Shown in pieces: positions 24,810 to 33,245 of a stretch of DNA of 34,145 nucleotides; position 1 is the first letter of the stretch, and each line of letters begins with the position of its first letter. The stretch comes from an uncultured Eubacteriales bacterium. Its GTDB lineage: Bacteria; Bacillota_I; Bacilli_A; RFN20; CAG-288. The stretch covers positions 1 through 34,145 of the forward strand of contig ONBI01000015.1 in the NCBI GenBank assembly GCA_900316035.1. The letters are read 5' to 3'. The notes beneath the pieces are model-generated. The model had not been told where the DNA came from and searched no databases. It saw only the letters and a program-made list of their open reading frames with translations. A program made the position numbers and the translations under genes.

Positions 24810-26069
24810 TTAACGATGCCGCATATCCGCATCCATTTTGGCGGCGAGCTGATCGATGAGTTTCTGTTTTTTCTTCATTTCCAACTCTTTCTTCTTCTTT
24901 TGCTTTTCAACAGCCTGCTGCTCTTTCCGCAGCTGTGGACGATGGGCGTTGAGCGCTCCTAAAAGGTTGAGAAGGGCGGCGTTGACCTTTCTCTTTTCTT
25001 CTCGGGGAAGCGGCATACCCATGACGTTCTGAATGACTTTTGCGCCTTGAGCAAAACCATCATCCGGAGTCGTGTAGCCGAGCTTTTCACAGGCCTGAAT
25101 CATCGCGTTGAGAAGACAATCGAGATCTGCCATGTTCTTCGTCTTCTTGAACCAATCGTTCAAAGAAGCCGTGAAGTATTTCCCCATCGGCTGAAGCGTA
25201 GCTGGAACAAGTTTATCTTCGGTATCGGAGACAACCCAGTTATAAATATCGTGCTGATTGAAAACTTCGTTCTTCGGATAAGCCGCTACGACCTGAGTGA
25301 CCTTCTCATGATCGAGAAGCATTCCGATGACAGACTGTTCCGGAACGAAAAGAATGATCTTATCCTGGATTCTGGCATGCGCTTCGGATTCCTTCAGCTC
25401 CTTGCAGACAGCAAGACCATCGATGGAAAAAATATTCAGAATCCGATCCTGATACTTCGACGGAATAGAAGTAGCGGCATAAACCGCGAAGTTACCACCT
25501 TTGGAATGACCGAAGATTCTTACTTTTCTTTCCGGACATTCGTCCATGGCCTCCTTGAGGAAACCGGTAGCTAACCCTTCTCCCGGAACATAGGGGACAT
25601 AAGCCATATCGAGGTTTTCTTTCCAACCGACAAAGGTGTTATCGGTCCCTCGATAAGAAACAGCAAGGGTACCATCGTCCAGCGTAAGAGCAATGCCGGC
25701 AAACTGCATTCTTTGGCTCTCGCTCGTCTTGCTTTCAAAAGCGATGACTTTGCTGTTGCTATAGCGCTTTGCAGTGAGTAAGCGCCAGCAAAGAACAATA
25801 TGCTTAAACGCAAAATCCGGGTAGTAGGCTCCCATGTAATCGACATTCAGGGAGCCTAGATACCTGGTGATTATTTCCGGCAAAGGAACTTCTTCCATCT
25901 CCTCTTCAGGAGAAAGAATCGTCTCCAAAGGCAAATAGGAAAGAACACTCATGACGAGGGCATCAAGATCGTTGAAAGGTTTCTCCGAAAACGGAATATC
26001 TCCGGAATCGTAGACGTAGTTGTAAAGATTGCGGAAACTCTTGCGGAAATACTTGTTGTACTCGCTCAT
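24810..26069 (-). CDS. DUF2974 (Mbeg1-like) alpha/beta-hydrolase
   Basis: The 419-residue putative lipase/esterase-like protein has the nucleophile elbow GHSKGG, with Ser189. The preceding strand AVSYRGTDNTFVGWKENLDM (136-155) is characteristic of the family. There is no signal peptide, so it is probably cytosolic. The last 60 or so residues are a Lys/Glu/Gln-rich coiled coil (KEQQAVEKQKKKKELEMKKK). Substrate unknown. It starts 8 bases after lysS and is 3 bases before the ABC ATPase gene, so it is co-transcribed with both. Confidence 0.82.
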   Translation of the reverse strand: MSEYNKYFRKSFRNLYNYVYDSGDIPFSEKPFNDLDALVMSVLSYLPLETILSPEEEMEEVPLPEIITRYLGSLNVDYMGAYYPDFAFKHIVLCWRLLTAKRYSNSKVIAFESKTSESQRMQFAGIALTLDDGTLAVSYRGTDNTFVGWKENLDMAYVPYVPGEGLATGFLKEAMDECPERKVRIFGHSKGGNFAVYAATSIPSKYQDRILNIFSIDGLAVCKELKESEAHARIQDKIILFVPEQSVIGMLLDHEKVTQVVAAYPKNEVFNQHDIYNWVVSDTEDKLVPATLQPMGKYFTASLNDWFKKTKNMADLDCLLNAMIQACEKLGYTTPDDGFAQGAKVIQNVMGMPLPREEKRKVNAALLNLLGALNAHRPQLRKEQQAVEKQKKKKELEMKKKQKLIDQLAAKMDADMRHR

Positions 26070-26077
26070 GGAAAGAA

Positions 26078-27595
26078 TTACTTAGTTTCTTTACGCTTCA
26101 GCGTCGGGAAGAGGAGAACATCACGGATCGAATCGGATTCGGTGAAGAACATGACCAGACGGTCGATACCGTAACCGATACCACCTGCCGGCGGCATACC
26201 ATACTCCAAAGCCTCGCAGAAATCTTCATCGACTTCGCAGGCTTCATCGTTGCCCTTACGCTTCTCTTCGACCTGCTCTTCGAAACGGGCTCTCTGATCG
26301 ATAGGATCGTTGAGTTCGGTGAAGGCGTTGCACATCTCGTGAGTCGAGATATACATTTCGAAACGCTGCGTGAAACGAGGATCGGAAGGATCCTTCTTTG
26401 CTAACGGCGAAATATCAACCGGGTGCTGGCAGACGAAAGTCGGCTGGACGAGATCCGCTTCGCAGAACTTCTCGAAGAAAGCGTTGAGGATGTGACCCCA
26501 GAGGAAGTGAGGTTCGACTTCGACGCCGAATTTCGCAGCTAAGGCCTTAGCCTCATCGAGAGTCTTGACCTGATAGAAATCAACGCCGGTCTTCTCCTTG
26601 ATGGCTTCGGTCATGGTGATCTTCTTAAACGGCTTCGATAAGTCGATATCGTAGCCGAGCCAGTGATACTGCTGCTTGCCGATGACTTTATCCGCGAGAT
26701 AGTGGAAAAGCTTTTCGGTCAGTTCGACCATGCTGTCAAGGTTTCCGAAAGCCTGATAAGCTTCCATCGTGGTGAATTCCGGATTGTGAGTAGAATCGAT
26801 ACCTTCGTTACGGAACATACGGCCGATTTCATAAACACGTTCCATATCGCCGACAAGAAGTCTCTTCAAAGAGAGTTCGGTTGCAATACGGAGATAGAAA
26901 TCCTGGTCGAGAGCGTTGTAATGGGTGATGAAAGGTTTCGCATTGGCACCGCCTAAAATCGGCTGAAGAATCGTTGTTTCAACTTCGACGAAGCCTTCGC
27001 TATCCATGAAATCACGAATACCGCGGACGATCTTCGGACGGAGGAAAGCGACTCTGCGGGAATCATCGTTGACGATGAGGTCAACATAACGATGTCTTCT
27101 ACGATCTTCCGGATCCGATAAGCCATGGAACTTATCCGGAAGCGGACGGAGAGCTTTGACAAGATGCGTGTATTCGCTGACACGGATCGTGACTTCTCCG
27201 GTCTTGGTCTTCATCATATGGCCACGGATGCCACAGATATCCCCTAAATCCGCTAATTTGAAGAGTTTGTAATTCTCTTCGCCGACCACATCCTGGCGGA
27301 TGTAGCACTGAATCTTGCCCCATTTATCCTGAAGAGTGAAGAAGGAAGCTTTACCCATCTTACGGAGTAAAACGATACGTCCGGCAATACGGACTTCCTT
27401 GTCCTCTTTGACCTCTTCCGGCTGAAGAGAAGCATAATCTTCCTTCAGTCCGATAGAAGTCGAATCGACATCATACTGATGGCCGAAGGGATCGATTCCC
27501 TGTGCACGATAAAGATCGAGTTTCTCCCGGCGGCGCTGTTCCTGATCGTTGAGATCATTGACCGCGGGATTCTTCGGCTGTTGGTTGTTTTCCAT
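26078..27595 (-). CDS. lysS: Lysyl-tRNA synthetase, class II
   Basis: This enzyme charges tRNA-Lys with lysine. The 505 residues contain an N-terminal OB-fold anticodon-binding domain (about 60-170). The class II catalytic domain has motif 2 [17 protein letters not shown] and motif 3 [17 protein letters not shown] near the C-terminus. The start at 27595 is preferred because AGGAGA lies 10 bases upstream. It heads the run lysS, DUF2974, ABC ATPase, ABC permease, tldD, tldE. No T-box leader is present; the leader is short. Confidence 0.97.
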   Translation of the reverse strand: MENNQQPKNPAVNDLNDQEQRRREKLDLYRAQGIDPFGHQYDVDSTSIGLKEDYASLQPEEVKEDKEVRIAGRIVLLRKMGKASFFTLQDKWGKIQCYIRQDVVGEENYKLFKLADLGDICGIRGHMMKTKTGEVTIRVSEYTHLVKALRPLPDKFHGLSDPEDRRRHRYVDLIVNDDSRRVAFLRPKIVRGIRDFMDSEGFVEVETTILQPILGGANAKPFITHYNALDQDFYLRIATELSLKRLLVGDMERVYEIGRMFRNEGIDSTHNPEFTTMEAYQAFGNLDSMVELTEKLFHYLADKVIGKQQYHWLGYDIDLSKPFKKITMTEAIKEKTGVDFYQVKTLDEAKALAAKFGVEVEPHFLWGHILNAFFEKFCEADLVQPTFVCQHPVDISPLAKKDPSDPRFTQRFEMYISTHEMCNAFTELNDPIDQRARFEEQVEEKRKGNDEACEVDEDFCEALEYGMPPAGGIGYGIDRLVMFFTESDSIRDVLLFPTLKRKETK

Positions 27596-27638
27596 AAGTT
27601 TTCTCCTTGCTAAATGAATCACCTAAGAAGCGGTGTTT

Positions 27639-27644
27639 ATTATA
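27639..27644 (-). promoter_or_regulatory. -10 element of lysS
   Basis: A consensus TATAAT on the minus strand lies 43 bases before the start; the -35 is a poor match (GTGTAT at 17 bases). Confidence 0.55.
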
Positions 27645-27685
27645 ATACATTCCCTTAGTAAATACACTTAGTGACAGAAAAGGGA

Positions 27686-28942
27686 TCAGCGATTATTTTT
27701 CTCCGCGCTTGTTCCGTATAAGAAATCCGTCAGTTCACTATCGAAATGAATATCGAGATGAGATCTCTTGCCGTTCTTGTTGTCGGTATAACGATTGAGG
27801 AAATCCGTAAGCAGTTTGCGGTCATCGTTGTTGTTGATTTCCTGAGGAATTACCAGATCGAAAACAATGTTGACCTGACTTGGTCCGTTCACTAAACGGA
27901 AATCATGCATCGTGATGTTCTTCACTGGATAATCTTTCAGCCCCTGCTGAATGAGAGTGCGATACATCTCGGTTTCGTAATCGTTGACTCGGATTGGATC
28001 CATATGGACTGTGAGGTTGATATTGAGTTTTTCCAGCGCTTCCTTTTCAATCGTATCGCAGAGTTCATGGCTTTCGAAGATATCTTTACTGGCATCGACT
28101 TCGATATGGATAACACCATAAATGACATTTCCGTAATAATGAAGAGAAAGGTCGTGCATTCCTAAAGCATCTTTATGGGAATTTACAAGGTTGATAATCT
28201 TGTCGACCAACTCTTTATCCGGTTCCTGACCGATGAGAACGTTGATAGCTTCCTTCATGATCTGAACACCGGAGAGAGTAACTAGCACGGAAACAAACAG
28301 AGTGAAGAAACAGTCGACATCATAACCGGTAAACCAAGCGATCAAGATACCGAGGATGACACAGGAAGTAGAGAAGACGTCGTTGACGGCATCTTTCCCT
28401 AAGGCTTTCAGCTGCATCGATTGAATTCTTTTTCCTAAGCTGAGATAGAGGTTTGCCTGCAGCAATTTGAAGAGAATAGCTGCAGTCAGAATGGAAAGAG
28501 AAGTCACATACATGACATAGCTCATTTCTGCTTTCGGAGGTTGATGCGTATTGACTAAGGTAGTAAAGAAAGCAATCGTATCTCTTACACCTTGGTAGAA
28601 CATCACTACTGCCAAAGAGATAATGACACAGGCGATGATCAGGGACATGATGTACTCGATACGCTGATGTCCATAAGGGTGTTCCCGATCCGCCGGTTTT
28701 GCACTCACCTTGACGCCGATCAATGAAAGGAGGTTATTACCGAAATCGGAAAGGTTGTTCACGGAATCGGCAACGATAGAATAGAGACGTAAAAGAAGAC
28801 CGATGACGATCTTAGCAAAGAAAAGAAGCAGGTTCGTAATCAAACCGAAATAGGTCCCGAGAAGTCCGTATCTCTTCCGGACTTTAGGGTCTTCGACATG
28901 GCGATAATCTTTAACAAATAGCTTCAATAATAATTCGGTCAT
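27686..28942 (-). CDS. Cation diffusion facilitator (CDF) metal exporter, probably manganese
   Basis: This proton-coupled divalent metal efflux protein of the inner membrane has 418 residues. It has about six helices (29-53, 57-76, 97-118, 140-160, 186-206, 212-230) and a long cytosolic C-terminal domain (about 240-418) that dimerises. The transport site by alignment is Asp59-x3-Asn63 (ADSVNNLSD) and Asp184-x3-Asp188 (KDAVND). A site without histidine is the pattern of Mn-type rather than Zn-type members. The operator-like box 28977-28992 in its promoter matches those of the MntR-type regulator at 7302, supporting a metal homeostasis role. There is no Shine-Dalgarno, and the leader appears very short. 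Confidence 0.88.
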   Translation of the reverse strand: MTELLLKLFVKDYRHVEDPKVRKRYGLLGTYFGLITNLLLFFAKIVIGLLLRLYSIVADSVNNLSDFGNNLLSLIGVKVSAKPADREHPYGHQRIEYIMSLIIACVIISLAVVMFYQGVRDTIAFFTTLVNTHQPPKAEMSYVMYVTSLSILTAAILFKLLQANLYLSLGKRIQSMQLKALGKDAVNDVFSTSCVILGILIAWFTGYDVDCFFTLFVSVLVTLSGVQIMKEAINVLIGQEPDKELVDKIINLVNSHKDALGMHDLSLHYYGNVIYGVIHIEVDASKDIFESHELCDTIEKEALEKLNINLTVHMDPIRVNDYETEMYRTLIQQGLKDYPVKNITMHDFRLVNGPSQVNIVFDLVIPQEINNNDDRKLLTDFLNRYTDNKNGKRSHLDIHFDSELTDFLYGTSAEKNNR

Positions 28943-28956
28943 ATTCGTTGCTTTTT

Positions 28957-28962
28957 ATAATA
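28957..28962 (-). promoter_or_regulatory. -10 element of the CDF exporter gene
   Basis: TATTAT on the minus strand lies 14 bases before the ATG, giving a leader of only about 8 bases. The -35 position falls inside the metal-regulator-like box. Confidence 0.5.
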
Positions 28963-28976
28963 TCGCACCCGATTGG

Positions 28977-28992
28977 GTTAGTGATTTCTAAT
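28977..28992. promoter_or_regulatory. Candidate metal-regulator box upstream of the CDF exporter
   Basis: GTTAG-TGATTT-CTAAT matches the two boxes in front of the DtxR/MntR-type gene in both half-sites and in the 6-base spacing, with one mismatch at the last base. Confidence 0.6.
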
Positions 28993-29006
28993 CTTAGGAG
29001 TAACTT

Positions 29007-29043
29007 CCTTCTCTCAATTTTCATTTTGTCCCTTGAGAAAAGG
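29007..29043. repeat. Inverted repeat between the divergent CDF and hypothetical genes
   Basis: CCTTCTCTCAA (29007-29017) and TTGAGAAAAGG (29033-29043) are complementary except for one position, with a 15-base spacer. The right arm includes a possible -35 (TTGAGA) for the plus-strand gene, so it could be an operator. Confidence 0.45.
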
Positions 29044-29053
29044 CAAAACAAAT

Positions 29054-29059
29054 TATAAT
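29054..29059 (+). promoter_or_regulatory. -10 element of the hypothetical gene pair
   Basis: A consensus TATAAT ends only 9 bases before the ATG at 29069, with TTGAGA 15 bases upstream of it. This implies a nearly leaderless message. Confidence 0.55.
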
Positions 29060-29068
29060 AGTAAAGAG

Positions 29069-29773
29069 ATGAATCGCACCGAAATGCTTAACCGGACACT
29101 TCTGGAAAGAATGAACCAGGAGTTGCTCCTATCTATCGACTCGACGTTAGTTGACCTATCCCTTGTCATCGCGATGGGAAAAGTCTTCGACGGCAAAGAC
29201 GCTCTTCCGCAGGAAGAACGTTTTAACGACAGCGCTTATCAACAGGTAGATTCCTATCAGAGCATCCTGCTTCCTTATTTCCGCAAAGCCAGAAGCGGGG
29301 AAAGTGCCTTCCATTCCATCCTGATGGATTCTCATCTGATTCCGCTCAATCTTCAGGAAGATCTTGATGAAATGCTCACTATCCGAGAAGAATCTTTTGA
29401 TATCACTTCTTCTCCTTTCAGTCCTTATCTGTTAGACGAAGAAGATTTTGAAGAAGCAAAGGATACCTTTGCTCTCCGCCTTCTTCTTGTCTATCGCATC
29501 AAGAGTTGGATCAATGATATCATCCTCGGTATCCAAGACTATGGTGTCGATCCCTATAAGGTTGACGAAACCAGAGATAACGAAGAATGTATCAACCTTC
29601 TCGATGGCATTTATGATCTGAGCCATGAAGAAGTTCTTGCCGAGCTTCATAAGCATCTTTTGATTGACGAGGATGAAAAAGGAGAAGCGATGGATAAGCA
29701 GTCTCTGATTGTCTTACTCGCCGAAATCGAAAAACCGTCCACAACGGGGAAAGGAAAAACACACCATGATTGA
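29069..29773 (+). CDS. Hypothetical acidic protein
   Basis: I do not recognise this 234-residue protein. It is acidic, mostly helical in appearance, and has no signal peptide, membrane segment or known motif. An upstream in-frame ATG (29033) lies before the probable -10 box, so ATG 29069 is the likelier start. The gene overlaps the next one by 8 bases, so the two are made together and their products may interact. It diverges from the CDF exporter; whether it belongs to metal homeostasis cannot be told. Confidence 0.75.
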   Translation: MNRTEMLNRTLLERMNQELLLSIDSTLVDLSLVIAMGKVFDGKDALPQEERFNDSAYQQVDSYQSILLPYFRKARSGESAFHSILMDSHLIPLNLQEDLDEMLTIREESFDITSSPFSPYLLDEEDFEEAKDTFALRLLLVYRIKSWINDIILGIQDYGVDPYKVDETRDNEECINLLDGIYDLSHEEVLAELHKHLLIDEDEKGEAMDKQSLIVLLAEIEKPSTTGKGKTHHD

Positions 29774-30278
29774 TACGATGAATTTACCGGATGTCGGAAC
29801 GCCGGAAGAAGCCAAAGAGAAGATGAAGGATAGCTACAAAGCTTTTCTTGATGTCACGGCCAAGTTTGTTGCCGTCGCTGACTTCTATTCTGTCAAAGAA
29901 CACGAAGGACAGCCTTTAGGAGATGACTTCATCGATTCCTATTCTGCGGCTTTCCAGAAGCTCAAGAATTCTTCGGAGGAAGACTTCTATACTGCGCTTG
30001 CCTACTATGCTGTCTTCGACCTCGACTTCCTTGCGGATGTCAAAGATGCTTTAAACGAATATCATGAACAGTTAGACCGCGTCTATGATTCTTCGGTCTC
30101 TGCTTATGATCAGGCGTGCGATTATCTTGCCGTTAAAGATTCCTTCACGGATCTCATCGATGAATTCGAAGACGTCAACGGTGAAATCGTCAAGGAAAGA
30201 GAACTCGAGACCAACTTCAACGATCCGCATTACGACCTTAACGCCAAGATCACCGAAGAGAATAAAGAAAACAACTGA
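29766..30278 (+). CDS. Hypothetical acidic helical protein
   Basis: This unrecognised 170-residue protein is very acidic, rich in Asp, Glu, Tyr and Phe, and probably helical throughout, with no membrane segment or cysteine-rich motif. The ATG at 29766 has AAAGGA about 9 bases upstream and lies inside the end of the preceding gene. A strong terminator follows, so the operon has two genes. Confidence 0.75.
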   Translation: MIDTMNLPDVGTPEEAKEKMKDSYKAFLDVTAKFVAVADFYSVKEHEGQPLGDDFIDSYSAAFQKLKNSSEEDFYTALAYYAVFDLDFLADVKDALNEYHEQLDRVYDSSVSAYDQACDYLAVKDSFTDLIDEFEDVNGEIVKERELETNFNDPHYDLNAKITEENKENN

Positions 30279-30285
30279 GCAAACG

Positions 30286-30335
30286 AAAACTCCGCTTCTT
30301 CCTACTTGATCAAAAGTAGGATAGGCGGAGTTTTT
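30286..30335. terminator. Bidirectional terminator between the hypothetical pair and the FGGY kinase
   Basis: AAAACTCCGC (30286-30295) pairs with GCGGAGTTTT (30325-30334), and TCCTACTT (30300-30307) pairs with AAGTAGGA (30314-30321). T tracts follow on both strands. It ends the plus-strand pair and the minus-strand kinase gene. Confidence 0.9.
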
Positions 30336-30349
30336 ATGTTCAAAGAAGA

Positions 30350-31924
30350 TTACTTCTGCTGAGTCTTCTTCATTTCTTCCAAAGCGAAGTCTTTGCAGTT
30401 GTTATAGACACCGGCTAAAGAAGGATAGAGATGAACATAGACGTCTTTATAGAGGCGGTCATAAGTTCTGTGATTTTCCATATTAGGATGGAGAATCTGA
30501 CCGGGGACAAACATATTCGCCTTCACTTCTTCCGGCGTCTTATAAACACCGCAAGCTAAGTACCCAGCCATCGCCCCGCCTAAGGTAGAAGATTCCACCT
30601 GCGAAGAAATCATGCTATCGATGCCGAAAACATCACAGAGAATCTGTGCCAACTCCTTCGAACGGGAACCGCCACCGGAGAGAACAAGCAGATCCGGGAC
30701 TTTCTTCGTTTTCCTGACGATTTCATCTAGGCCTTCCCGAAGAGCAAACGCAAGCCCTTCATAGATAGCGCGGTAAATATGGTAACGGGTATGAACCGAA
30801 GAGAAACCGACGATGGATCCTTTGGCGTTAGGTCTCTTCAGACCAGGTTCCCAATATGGCTGTAAAACTAAGCCATCACAACCCGCCGGGACCGAACGGA
30901 TTTTTTCATTGAGAACATCCTCGACACGGAGTCCGCGTTCCTCCGCTTCCTTCTTTTCTTCGGAACTGAAGTTTTCGAGGTACCAACGGATCATCCATAA
31001 GCCACAGTAAATCTGGATTTCTTCGTTATAGCTATGCGGATAGGGAGCAGGATACGTCGGTAAGAATTTCTCTGGCTCTTTATAAACCGAATCGGTGACA
31101 TCGACCGTGCAGGCAGTTCCTAAAGAAATAGAAGCTTCGCTCTTCTCAATACAACCGTTACCGAAATTCTCACAGGCTTTATCGGAAGCAGAAGCATAGA
31201 CCGGAGTTCCAGAAGGAATTCCCGATAACTGACTGAATTCTTCTTGGACTGTTCCGATTTTGCTTCCGACAGGAACAAGCGGAGGAAGAGCTTCATACGG
31301 AATATGGAAGACATCCTGTTTCGGATGATGAGGTCCATACCATTTGCCAGCTTTGAAATTGACAGGATAATGTCCGATACAATCCGCAGCGGAAACACAA
31401 AGATTTCCGGTGATGCGGTAATTGAAATAGGCTCCTAAAGGGCAGTAGTAAGCAAGCTTTGCCCAGTTTTCCGGTTCGTGTTCCATCAACCAATAGGTTG
31501 GGGTTCTTTCTGCGTTATAACGAACCGCATCGCTCATACCGATGAAACGGAAAAGAAGTCTTTCGGCCCAGGTGAAATTCTGCATCTTCGGTAAACGGGT
31601 CACACGCTGATCGAGCCAAAGAATAGCACGGCGAATCGGTTTTTTATCTTTATCCAAGAGAACCGAAGAATCGCGGAAGGTGAGAACCGACATACCGACA
31701 ACGGCTTTCATCTCTTCGGGATAACGGGAAGCGAGTTCTCTGGTCGCTTTCGCCATCGTCTCAATATAAAAATCGATATCCTGTTCCGCAAAGCCTTTTT
31801 CAGGAGAAACATACGGTGTTTCGTAAGTCTGTTTTGAGAAAGCTAAGATTTCTCCTTTTGGAGAAACAAGACTGGCCCTTAAGGATTGGGTACCGATATC
31901 GATGACTAAATATGTAATATTCAT
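30350..31924 (-). CDS. FGGY-family carbohydrate kinase
   Basis: This ATP-dependent sugar or polyol kinase has 524 residues. Seen: the N-terminal phosphate-1 motif VIDIGTQSLRASL (7-19), the central SLGTACTVDV (phosphate-2), and the C-terminal adenosine motif VLSGGGSRSKELAQILCDVF with SSTLGGAMAGY. The substrate (xylulose, glycerol, gluconate or other) cannot be fixed from sequence alone. No transporter or isomerase is adjacent. The start at 31924 has AGGTGG 8 bases upstream; a GTG 12 bases earlier overlaps that site and is rejected. Confidence 0.9.
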   Translation of the reverse strand: MNITYLVIDIGTQSLRASLVSPKGEILAFSKQTYETPYVSPEKGFAEQDIDFYIETMAKATRELASRYPEEMKAVVGMSVLTFRDSSVLLDKDKKPIRRAILWLDQRVTRLPKMQNFTWAERLLFRFIGMSDAVRYNAERTPTYWLMEHEPENWAKLAYYCPLGAYFNYRITGNLCVSAADCIGHYPVNFKAGKWYGPHHPKQDVFHIPYEALPPLVPVGSKIGTVQEEFSQLSGIPSGTPVYASASDKACENFGNGCIEKSEASISLGTACTVDVTDSVYKEPEKFLPTYPAPYPHSYNEEIQIYCGLWMIRWYLENFSSEEKKEAEERGLRVEDVLNEKIRSVPAGCDGLVLQPYWEPGLKRPNAKGSIVGFSSVHTRYHIYRAIYEGLAFALREGLDEIVRKTKKVPDLLVLSGGGSRSKELAQILCDVFGIDSMISSQVESSTLGGAMAGYLACGVYKTPEEVKANMFVPGQILHPNMENHRTYDRLYKDVYVHLYPSLAGVYNNCKDFALEEMKKTQQK

Positions 31925-31951
31925 AGGAAATCCCACCTGAAGAATGGCTTC

Positions 31952-31957
31952 ATTATA
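31952..31957 (-). promoter_or_regulatory. -10 element of the FGGY kinase gene
   Basis: TATAAT on the minus strand lies 27 bases before the start codon; the -35 region is weak. Confidence 0.55.
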
Positions 31958-32259
31958 GTACAGAACTTCTCTTTTTATACATATTCATAACAGACGAGAG
32001 TTCTGTAGCCAGGTAGAGAAGGGCAGAAAAAGAAAGACAAGTTTTTCTCTTTTCTACCGACGTTAAGCATCAAAAAGAGTGCCAAGAATAGAAGAAAAAG
32101 AAGAATTTTGAGAAGAATAAAAGGAAAATCACGATATGCATCTGTCTACATGGTATACAAGAAATTTTTGTTTTCGCGTTTATCTGTTTTCTCTAAAGGA
32201 AATCTAGAAAGAATAATAAAACCTGTTTTTCTCCTATTTCATTGGTTTTAGGAAATTCA
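31958..32259. other. A-rich intergenic region with a long hairpin
   Basis: No gene is seen here. GGTAGA (32012-32017) pairs with TCTACC (32053-32058) and AGAAAAA (32025-32031) pairs with TTTTTCT (32042-32048), making an imperfect 47-base hairpin. A plus-strand extended -10 candidate, TGG-TATACA, is at 32151-32159. It would give a leader of about 95 bases to the small gene at 32260. Confidence 0.45.
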
Positions 32260-32499
32260 ATGGTAAGTACTTCGCCTAACAGATCCGCTTCCGATAAGAA
32301 CAACGGACACCGGGATAAACCAGGTGGGAGTGGAAATAACGGCTCCACCAGTGTTACCTATTCAGCTGTCAAGGAATTCCTAGCCTCCGGAAGTGAATCA
32401 AATCGATCCCGCACTTCCACTATGGCCGATACTTCTTCGGCCATCTCGGTTCCTTCCTACGACGATTACAAGGCGACAAAACCGACCGTTCTCGATTAG
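32260..32499 (+). CDS. Small Ser/Thr/Asn-rich hypothetical protein
   Basis: I do not recognise this 79-residue protein. It is low in complexity, rich in Ser, Thr, Asn, Gly, Lys and Asp, without hydrophobic helices, cysteines or a signal peptide, so it is probably disordered. Support for a real gene is TTAGGAAA about 5 bases before the ATG and a strong terminator 17 bases after the stop. A TTG 18 bases upstream is in frame but less likely. Its role is unknown; it is not obviously coupled to the TetR genes that follow. Confidence 0.6.
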   Translation: MVSTSPNRSASDKNNGHRDKPGGSGNNGSTSVTYSAVKEFLASGSESNRSRTSTMADTSSAISVPSYDDYKATKPTVLD

Positions 32500-32515
32500 T
32501 ATCTTTGTTCTCTTC

Positions 32516-32551
32516 AGGCACTTTCCTCTTCTCAGGGGAGAGTGCCTTTTT
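32516..32551 (+). terminator. Intrinsic terminator of the small gene
   Basis: AGGCACT (32516-32522) pairs with AGTGCCT (32541-32547). The stem extends inward to 13 pairs including wobbles and is followed by TTTTTC. Confidence 0.9.
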
Positions 32552-32643
32552 CTATCGCTTCTAATTTTGAACACATAGGAAGAAGGCAACTCTACTTTTC
32601 AACAAGCGATGATAATTTTTAGGTTTAACTGAGTCACATTCCC

Positions 32644-32661
32644 GCTTCGCTGTGCTAAACT
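32644..32661 (+). promoter_or_regulatory. Extended -10 promoter of the first right-side TetR gene
   Basis: TGC-TAAACT has its -10 hexamer at 32656-32661, with GTCACA 17 bases upstream as a modest -35. The transcript would start near 32667, before ATG 32681. Confidence 0.5.
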
Positions 32662-32680
32662 ATCGATGCGGAAACCGATT

Positions 32681-33193
32681 ATGTCAAAAAAACAACAGAA
32701 GTTTAATCTTATCAAAGACTGCATTGCGCAAGCGATGTTCGAGCTCCTGAAAACCAAGGATTTCAAAGATATCCATATCAGTGAACTGACGGAGAAAGCA
32801 GGTGTCAGCCGCATCACCTATTATCGGAATTTCTTCGATAAGAAGGATGTGATCACCTATGCTTTTGAACGCTATTCCGAAGAATGGTTTGAAAAGAACA
32901 AGGATGCGAAAGATCCGATTCTGGTCGCTACTTCCTATATGTTATCCATGAAGAAACCGATTCAGATTCTTTATCAGGCAAATCTTTCCTATATTCTTCA
33001 GGACTATATTTATCGTTATATCGGTCCGAAAGAGAATACCCCGAAAGACCAAATCTATTATCGTGCCGGAATGGCTGGTTTTGTCTGGGGTTATATCAAC
33101 CAATGGATCAAGGACGATATGAAGAAAACGCCAGAAGAAGTCTCGGAAGATGTCCATGCTTTTGAGAGAAAAATCCGTCCGGAAGGTATCTGA
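32681..33193 (+). CDS. TetR/AcrR-family regulator (170 residues)
   Basis: The N-terminal HTH is clear: FKDIHISELTEKAGVSRITY followed by YRNFFDKKDVITYAFERY. The C-terminal domain is short and divergent, of the kind seen in small TetR regulators of Bacillota. The ATG at 32681 is preferred because the probable transcription start lies only a base or so from the upstream ATG at 32666. A GGAAA stretch 8 bases before it may be a weak ribosome binding site. It stands ahead of a second TetR gene with its own promoter. Target unknown. Confidence 0.83.
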   Translation: MSKKQQKFNLIKDCIAQAMFELLKTKDFKDIHISELTEKAGVSRITYYRNFFDKKDVITYAFERYSEEWFEKNKDAKDPILVATSYMLSMKKPIQILYQANLSYILQDYIYRYIGPKENTPKDQIYYRAGMAGFVWGYINQWIKDDMKKTPEEVSEDVHAFERKIRPEGI

Positions 33194-33215
33194 ATCGGAA
33201 CTTATTAAGACGTTT

Positions 33216-33245
33216 TTCAAACTTAATCAATTGATTAAGTTTGAA
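33216..33245. promoter_or_regulatory. Perfect 30-bp palindrome, probable TetR operator
   Basis: The half-site TTCAAACTTAATCAA is followed directly by its exact complement. The right arm contains the -35 box (TTGATT, 33231-33236) of the next gene, so a bound repressor would block polymerase. Confidence 0.85.

Noticed and set aside
27653-27673. Further metal-regulator box near lysS (CTTAGT repeats)
   Set aside because: The two copies of CTTAGT are direct repeats with the wrong spacing, not an inverted GTTAG-N6-CTAAC box.
27596-27685. T-box leader for lysS
   Set aside because: The promoter-to-start distance is only about 40 bases and no T-box sequence is present.
32012-32058. Terminator for the FGGY kinase or an upstream gene
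   Set aside because: It lies upstream of the kinase promoter, no gene feeds into it, and its stem is A/T-rich with mismatches.
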